Source: Gerris lacustris (Eukaryota > Arthropoda > Insecta > Hemiptera > Gerridae). Taken from it: 64,000 nt of DNA. Positions within the stretch are counted from its first letter, which is position 1. Every line of letters starts with the position of its first letter. Position numbers and translations under genes: made by a program. Below are positions 58,460 to 64,000 of the stretch, piece by piece. A model generated the notes under the pieces. It was not told the origin of the DNA and ran no database searches. It worked only from the letters and a program-made list of their open reading frames with translations. The stretch is taken from assembly GCA_951217055.1 (NCBI GenBank), contig OX578283.1, positions 30,476,260-30,540,259 of the forward strand. Reading direction: 5' to 3'.

Positions 58460-60408
58460 CTGAATCAATCAATTAAAGTTATTATTAATTATATATTATA
58501 CCGAAAATTGATTCACTAAATTCTGTATAAATTGCAAGAAACTTTCGCATACTTTTATAAAAGATATCTGTATAGATCCAAGACATTAACAGTAATGCTC
58601 CCTCACACCCAAAACTACCGATTTATAGTGCGGAATGTGTTTTATACATCTGTGACAAACATTTTTCACCTCTACCGTAATTTTCCCCTCTCGTCTATGA
58701 TGATCCGATACTACAATATTAGCTGGAATGCAAAAGAGGCAGAAAAATAAGTGATTACTTCCTCGGCAGAACTATACCTCGACATTCTTCCTCTCTGCCA
58801 AGTATTCCATACAAATATATGGGAGATTTGGTACACTACCAAATAATTTAATTACAACACATAATTAACTTTTTTTTAAAGATTTTTTTGGCATCAAATT
58901 GTACAGACTTATTTTTAAGCATTTCTTAAAATACTATTTTAAAACACAAACTTAGTTTTCTCTATTACAACTAAAGTTAATGGTAACTGATTTTAATACA
59001 TTAAATCCCCTTATCACTGAAGGCCGCACTCAAGCTATTGCTTTTGAGGTTACAAAAATTGTAAGACAAGAGTTATGAAATGTCAATTTAAATAAATAAA
59101 TATGTTAAAGTAAGCAGAGCAGTTAAGAAAGAAAACAATTTTATCTCGATGATATGAGTTGAACGATAATCGTAATTGAAATGGATTGATTTTTTAACAC
59201 CAACAATGCGCTATCCTGCTAATGCAATGCAAATATTGGAATTTATTCTGAACTGGAAATATGTGCAGGCTTCTGTTACGCGCATTTGTGGCAAGAATAC
59301 CTTACAATAAATCATTCAATTGTTTCTGTAAACCAAATGATAGAGAAAATACCGGCATGAGACCAATTCCTACGATTCAGGAAAAAAAAATAATCATGCT
59401 ATCAAAATTCTAAACTTATAAACAATTAACTCACTTGGCAACAAATAATCATAAAATGATCATAAAAAATAAGGTGTTTTAGGATAGTCGACGACGAATT
59501 AAATAAAATTCATTTAAAAATGTTTATTTCGCGGATGCAAAATAAAGTTATGAATTGATGGCTAGAAACTTTTAATAATTATACTACGGATTAAATAAAG
59601 TTTTTAATGCAAGAAGTGTGCGGTTAGGACCACCCTTATTTGGACAAATAACCCATTTTAGATTTCTCCTTGGCCATTTACTAAGAAAGATTTTAATTCT
59701 TTATCCGCTCTGAATTTGTTGTTAAATCAATAACAAGAAAGCAAAGCTTTCAATTGTTTACTTAATCGATTATCTTACAAGTTCTGAAGTTTCAATGGTT
59801 ACAATAATAGATCGCGCGTATTGATATAGATTAAGTGTGATTACGTCTTCATAAAATTCCTTATTATACACGGATATTTTATCACGATGTGTAGTTTTTC
59901 ATTCTTTAATTTTCAAATTGCTATAAAAACATTGAACATTAAAAGCGGCAGGATTTTATACCAATAAAACTTTCTAATAGTGGACATAGTTTTATTTTGA
60001 ATGTCTCTGACTACATTTATTTATTTTATCAACTTGGTTGTCAGTCAGGGAGGTATATTATATTTTATAAGCGTTTATTTAACTTGCAATGTATGCATGT
60101 ATGTATGTTCGGGTTAAATCTTGCAACTAATTTTTAAAGCAGTTATCCTCAACCGATTGAATTGAAATTTTGCATACACGTTTAGGATGACAATGCATGA
60201 TTAGCTAAGTGACGTCATTCTATATCCAATATGGCGGACTAGTTATTTTTTAAGCACGCCATTGATATGGGTACCAAATGAAAGGGTTTGCTGAGAAGAA
60301 TACGAATAAAAGGTTGTTTTTAAAAAGGTGTTTTAAATAAAATGTTTGACCTAATGTCGGTTTAATGTTGGATATTTCTATTTATATTTAGCAATAAGTT
60401 TAATTTAC
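58460..60408 (-). other. Intron between the two P450 exons
   Basis: The intron is 1,949 bp with canonical GT (60408-60407) and AG (58461-58460) ends and interrupts the Gly codon directly after the haem Cys-Ile. It is AT-rich. A dispersed-repeat fragment lies near 60,090-60,300. The open frame at 58,532-58,750 on the opposite strand has no recognisable similarity and is probably chance. Confidence 0.8.
60090..60300 (+). repeat. Dispersed repeat fragment within the P450 intron
   Basis: The block 'TTAAAGCAGTTATCCTCAAC ... TTGAATTGAAATTTTGCATA ... TGACGTCATTCTATATCCAA ... TATGGCGGACTAG' has the style of arthropod dispersed repeats, preceded by a short TGTATGCA microsatellite. No partner is in this window. 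Confidence 0.4.
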
Positions 60409-60571
60409 CTATGCAAGCCCTTGGTCCTAGGCCGAAAGGGATAAGTACTCTGTGGTTGCGCTCAGCGTAATGTTCACTTCCTTTAATATATCTTTCAGGG
60501 TTGTATTTGAGTGGATTCTTGAAAATAGACTCGTCCTTGTAATTTACGTTCATGTTGATACTCACATACGT
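60409..60571 (-). CDS. Cytochrome P450, penultimate exon with PERF and haem-binding loop
   Basis: This exon carries the diagnostic P450 signature. Seen: acceptor AG at 60573-60572 after a pyrimidine-rich tract, 54 codons plus one base, and donor GT at 60408-60407. The protein starts TYVSINMNVNYKDESIFKNP, continues through YNPERYIKG (the PERF-type motif, here PERY) and ends RVLIPFGLGPRACIG. This matches the P450 haem loop FxxGxRxCxG, in which the Cys is the axial thiolate ligand. The segment before PERY corresponds to the beta-1 region after the K helix. The open frame continues upstream of 60572 into intron sequence, but the splice site and family alignment make 60571 the likely exon start. 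It joins in phase 1 to the exon at 58302-58459. Exons for the N-terminus, the I helix (oxygen-binding AGxDT) and the K helix (ExxR) were not found to the right and must lie outside the window or in unrecognised short exons. Confidence 0.92.
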
Positions 60572-60962
60572 CTGTAACACAAATAAGTAATCATAAGTAA
60601 AGCAAATGTAAGAATAATTATATTCCATGTGGCTCTTTATCTTTGTGTAATATTTTTTTATCTCCACAGTGGAGAACTAGTAAACCTTTCCCCCTAGTTT
60701 ACAGGGAGGAAAGTTACTCATGCACACAGTTGGGTTGAACAGGGTGTAATGTGTAATGGAAAATAAGAGAATCATGAACTTTCATCATTCCCTCCAGTGT
60801 TACCCTAGATAAAGCAGAAGTAAATAAGGTTGGCAATACTGTTCAATATGTGTGATTGCTACCAGCTGATTCTCCCATTTCAGTTCAGTATTGAATTAAA
60901 ATAATTACTATCTATAATTAAATATTAACGTGCTTATTCTAATTTAGTGATAATATTATATT

Positions 60963-60963
60963 G

Positions 60964-61043
<80 letters not shown>
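60963..61043. repeat. (TA)n microsatellite
   Basis: About 40 TA dinucleotides. Confidence 0.97.
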
Positions 61044-61047
<4 letters not shown>

Positions 61048-61129
61048 GAATAAATTCTCGACCGTAAATAGAAACAGGAACAAACAAAACTCAGGTTTCG
61101 GTCACAAAAATCGTCACTATGTTACAATC

Positions 61130-61170
61130 CCGACGTTTCGGTCATTACTAAAAACCTTCTTCAGGGGCCT
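61130..61170 (-). ncRNA. Hammerhead-like core, Penelope-type terminus (candidate)
   Basis: On the minus strand: CCC, CTGAAGA (61,164-61,158), A, GGT...ACC as helix II, GAAA (61,139-61,136), CGTC, GGG. The CCC/GGG pair forms a start of helix I and ACGU a minimal helix III with the cleavage C after it. As at the other sites, one extra base lies between CTGAAGA and helix II. 'CTGAAGA...CCGAAACGTCGG' is a familiar signature of Penelope-like element ends. Confidence 0.5.
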
Positions 61171-61173
61171 AAA

Positions 61174-61174
<1 letters not shown>

Positions 61175-61200
<26 letters not shown>
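61175..61200. repeat. Poly(C) run of about 26
   Basis: The longest C run in the window, lying 10 bases from the hammerhead-like core at 61,130-61,170. Confidence 0.95.
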
Positions 61201-61206
<6 letters not shown>

Positions 61207-62413
61207 CCTAACATTATAGACATGGAAAAGGGCCAAAGCTAGGTAAGATTTACAGGAGTAAACAAGTATCCTAGGCAGTCTGTGGACTGGCTTTAGAGGG
61301 GACCAACCTGGCATTCACCTAGTAAATTGAGGGAAACCACAGAAAACCTAAATTAGGTTGGGCGGACCCGGGTCATCCAATAAAACATTCTAAAACTCCA
61401 GAAACAAATGTTATATCGAATAAATTTCGATGTTGCCTATCATATAGAGTAGGTTAAGTTGGCAATTCTGTTTAGTTGCATGACTAGGCTGGCTACCAGC
61501 TGTTTTCCTGTACATTCTTTCGTCTTGGACAAACAAAATTAGTTAATATATTTTTAAAACTAAGTGTCTTCAGGTGTGATAAAAGAAGCAAACTTTCCAT
61601 GTATTCCATTCCTGATTTGAATATTCTTAAACCTGAAAATTTAGTATTTTTACAATTAGATTTAAATGCATTTTGTTTTTTTATGTACCTACATATAACA
61701 GAGTTATATTAGTGTTTTGTTATTTAACAATGGAAATAGAGAATAACATTGTAGATATCGATGAACTGTTAAAAGTAAAATAGATTTTACTGGCAAACAA
61801 ATAAAAATAAAAACAATACGTGATAAAGCGTATAAAGATTTTAAAAGCTGTTGTGCAAATAAGAACATTAATTAAGTTAGCAAGGATGTTTTCATTGTTT
61901 ATTTAAGTGAGCTTGCCAAAACTACAGTTTCATACACACTTTCCCTTTCGTCGATTTACTCAATGATTAAATCAACATTATTAATTAAAGCAAACATAAA
62001 TATAAAATCTTTATACATCATTGATATATTTTCTAAAAAGAAAAAATGAAGGTCATTTGCCTAAAAACTCAAAAGTTTTTTAGAAAACAACAATTAAATA
62101 ATTATATTATAATGCTTTAGACTTTAGACGATAATTATCTGTTAATTAAGGTAAAATTTCAATATACAATTTACAAATAGTATTTGTAAATTTGTTTGTC
62201 GTTAAATAATAGGTATACCTTCTAACTTTTATTTAGGCAATTAATTGTTTTGTTATTTTTCTTTGTCTGTAGTAAACGATAGTCATTGGCATTTGCTGAG
62301 CTTGTCGGTGCAATGATATGTTAAATTTATAAATTAATGACATAAGAGGTGAGGAAAATTATAATATTATTATCGATATCAAAGAAACAAAAAGCAAAAT
62401 CGATAGATCGTTT
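61201..62413. other. Unassigned AT-rich DNA
   Basis: 61,200-61,520 is less AT-rich and may be the rest of a retroelement terminus; beyond it the DNA is plain AT-rich. Confidence 0.4.
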
Positions 62414-62497
62414 GCAATCATTAATTACTATTACATAATTATGACTAGAGAGGTTAATAAAGTAACACTACAATATTGTCACCACAATTTTATATAT

Positions 62498-62541
62498 TTA
62501 AACAGAGGCGTTTCGACATTATGTCATCTTCAGTGTGTTAA
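62498..62541 (-). ncRNA. Hammerhead-like ribozyme, left arm (minus strand)
   Basis: Minus strand: TTAACACA (helix I strand), CTGAAGA (62,533-62,527), T, GACATAATGTC (helix II), GAAA (62,514-62,511), CGCCTC, TGTTTAA (helix I strand). Helix I pairs over seven bases with one bulged C. GAAA is intact here, but helix III has a changed base compared with the opposite arm. Confidence 0.55.
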
Positions 62542-62860
62542 CATAGTAAGTGAAAGACTACTACTAGGTAAAGAGGTATGAAGGCTAAGGCAGGTAAGAC
62601 ATTTTTTTTTTTTCCTTTTCCTTTTCAACTGCTTAAAGCTAGATAGTAAAATCCTTTTTATTTAACTTTTGATTTTACTATTTAGCTTTAAGCAGTTGAA
62701 AATAAAAAAAATAAAAAATTTCATACCTGCCTTAGCCTCCATACTCCTTTACCCTTGGTTCCTTAATCCTCCCACCCTAACTCTACCCCCACGTTGTACT
62801 GTTATTTTAAGTCATAAAAGTTTGTAATTTTAGCTTAGTAGTAGTCTTTCACTTACTATG

Positions 62861-62904
62861 TTAACACACTGAAGATGACATAATGTCGAGACGCGTCTGT
62901 TTAA
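62861..62904 (+). ncRNA. Hammerhead-like ribozyme, right arm (plus strand)
   Basis: Same architecture as the left arm: TTAACACA, CTGAAGA (62,869-62,875), T, GACATAATGTC (62,877-62,887), GAGA (62,888-62,891), CGCGTC, TGTTTAA (62,898-62,904). Helix III is self-complementary (ACGCGT) and a C follows at the cleavage position. The conserved GAAA has become GAGA, which should damage the core. Each arm therefore carries a different defect. Confidence 0.5.
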
Positions 62905-63251
62905 ATATATAAAATTGTGGTGACAATATTGTAGTGTTACTTTTATTAACCTCTCTAGTCATAATTATGAAGTGGTACCACAAAATCTCAGTCAAAACAA
63001 CCAATTATTAATTACTATTACAGTCATTAATTCTAAAAACAGACATGCACATTTTTTCATTAATAGAACAATACTTGGCACTAATACCGCCAATGGTCTT
63101 CATAGCAAATTTTTGTGTTCTATACGAAAGAAAAGTGTACTTCCCAGCTAATGGGGAAATAAATTTGGTTAGTTGGAAGCTATAATAGCTAAATTTTTAA
63201 ATCTATAAAACTCCGAACCCTACTCATACATTTCGCTCATCTTCGGCTACT

Positions 63252-63440
63252 ATGTTAGCCGATTCGAGGGCCAGGATGGCGTCGCTTGAGATATGGTTGC
63301 AGGCGTTCTGCTACACTGAAGCAGAAGGCTATATTGAAAATTCTATACAAGACAATATTAATGTAGCTCAGGTCTTTACACCTGAAGTTTCAGAATATAT
63401 AAGTAGTGCAATGACACAATCGGGTCCAAGTAAAAGTTGA
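63252..63440 (+). other. Unassigned 62-codon open frame
   Basis: The frame starts MLADSRARMASLEIWLQAFC and ends VSEYISSAMTQSGPSKS. Composition is protein-like and unlike the AT-driven frames elsewhere, and the reading stays open upstream to 63,201. It ends in a normal stop. I recognise no family. It could be the last exon of a transposon-derived gene or a nested gene within the P450 intron, on the opposite strand. Confidence 0.25.
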
Positions 63441-63444
63441 CCTT

Positions 63445-63885
63445 TAACTGATAATCTACCATTACAAGGTAGCGACAATTCAAACAGATCATAACCATTC
63501 AGAATTGCACAAATTGTACATATAACTTCAATTAATATTTTAAACTTTTTATTGACTGGTATATATTTTTCTTCTTTAATTTAAAATAAATATAAAAAAT
63601 AGTTATTTTTGTACTACCACTGGACTTAAGACCATGCAATTTTGTAGGTAGGTGTAGGTGTAGGTGCTTCATACCTTCTAGGTGCTCTGCAAGAAATAAT
63701 GTTTTGTTCCGCCATTTGATTCAAAACGGCGGGCACTTATATGGAAAATACATATGATCATTTATCCGGCAATTGCACTAGAACCTTGAAATTTTGGAGT
63801 GGCTTCCTTTTTTGGCATAAACAATTTTTGTAAAACGTTAGTTTTTCAATTGGCCATTTTGGAAAAAATGTTCGTCTCATCGAAT
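63445..63885. other. Unassigned DNA
   Basis: Small tandem GTAGGTGTAGGTG near 63,645. A segment near 63,705-63,830 (CGCCATTTGATTCAAAACGG) resembles dispersed-repeat sequence. Confidence 0.4.
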
Positions 63886-63889
63886 AGGT

Positions 63890-64000
63890 GATTATAGAAT
63901 TTTTTCCCGTCCTGAAATTCCAATTTTAAATTTGAAGCTCACGTTTACGCGAGCATTTTGCGCGAACTCTTGGACGGATCACGCTGTCCAACGAACTTAG
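63890..64000 (-). repeat. Family B repeat, partial copy at the window edge
   Basis: The minus strand reads TTGGACAGCGTGATCCGTCC, then GCGAAAATGCTCGCGTAAAC-like sequence and TGGAATTTCAGGACGGGAAA, matching 52,110-52,205. It continues beyond 64,000. Confidence 0.75.

Larger units (their letters stand above)
62415..63022. mobile_element. Foldback Penelope-like element with 21-bp flanking repeats
   Basis: 62,415-62,435 and 63,002-63,022 are direct repeats agreeing at 20 of 21 positions, as expected of a target duplication. Between them, two arms (62,434-62,605 and about 62,700-62,970) are inverted copies; the right arm holds about 90 extra bases (62,755-62,845). An inner hairpin (CAACTGCTTAAAGCTA / TAGCTTTAAGCAGTTG) surrounds the centre. 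Each arm carries a hammerhead-like core. No reverse transcriptase or GIY-YIG coding is present, so it is non-autonomous. Inverted terminal segments and variable target duplications are known for Penelope-like elements. Confidence 0.65.
60572..64000 (-). other. Probable upstream P450 intron (partial, runs off the window)
   Basis: The exon at 60,571 opens in phase 0 in the middle of the P450 fold, so an upstream exon must exist. I found no minus-strand coding for the K helix ExxR or the I helix in these 3.4 kb. The interval holds a (TA)n tract, a long C run, a Penelope-like hammerhead-like terminus, a foldback element with 21-bp flanking repeats, a short unassigned open frame, and a partial family B repeat at the edge. 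Confidence 0.5.

Noticed and set aside
60572..60667. N-terminal extension of the P450 penultimate exon to the ATG at 60,667
   Set aside because: The sequence is AT-rich, matches no P450 region, and a good acceptor site lies at 60,572-60,573 exactly where family similarity begins.

Overview
The window is AT-rich eukaryotic nuclear DNA, almost certainly from an arthropod and probably an insect. Three things point that way. It holds the last two exons of a mitochondrial-clan cytochrome P450. It has many dispersed repeats of the style common in arthropod genomes (Helitron-like ends, TA- and TTAA-flanked MITEs, Penelope-type hammerhead-like ends). Long (TA)n tracts occur throughout. Nothing looks prokaryotic: there are no operons, no ribosome-binding sites and no CRISPR. 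I cannot name the species from sequence alone.

Layout. From 1 to about 58.3 kb I recognise no intact gene; this is intergenic or intronic DNA filled with repeats. The most abundant is 'family A', an element of about 550-650 bp with a conserved 5' end and a conserved 3' hairpin, seen at twelve places on both strands. Other dispersed families are: family B (15-bp terminal inverted repeats, about 700 bp, three copies); a Helitron-like element at 32.17-33.81 kb whose 5' head is stacked three times at 317-bp steps; a family at 8.1-9.8 kb and 15.95-16.38 kb, one copy of which carries a 46-unit, 26-bp minisatellite; and a pair of opposite-strand copies at 18.9-19.2 kb and 28.8-29.2 kb. Several foldback elements or MITEs have clear inverted termini: 1.46-1.68, 17.0-17.3, 22.1-22.3, 24.0-24.2, 34.6-35.2, 39.0-39.6, 46.3-46.4, 47.8-48.0, 50.7-50.9, 54.4-54.7 and 62.4-63.0 kb.

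Gene content. The only confident gene is on the minus strand at 58,302-60,571. It consists of the penultimate exon, which carries the P450 PERF region and the haem-binding loop, a 1.95-kb intron, and the terminal exon. The two join in frame across the invariant haem-loop sequence and end at a normal stop. All upstream exons must lie beyond the right edge, so 60.57-64.0 kb is probably a large intron. A decayed fragment that may come from a tyrosine-recombinase-type transposon gene lies near 16.83-16.99 kb. Two small open frames (48.08-48.44 and 63.25-63.44 kb) stay unassigned.

Most notable. Sequences resembling hammerhead ribozyme cores occur at four sites (3.35, 46.68, 61.15 and 62.5/62.88 kb), with a half-core at 50.8 kb. 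At 62.4-63.0 kb two copies face each other in a foldback element flanked by a 21-bp near-identical direct repeat, and helix I, helix II and a self-complementary helix III can all be drawn. Such motifs are known from Penelope-like retroelements. The 26-bp minisatellite can be traced to a single unexpanded unit in the sister copy of its host repeat. I found no convincing evidence of a wholly new biological system; the interest lies in repeat structure and evolution. All comparisons were made by eye.
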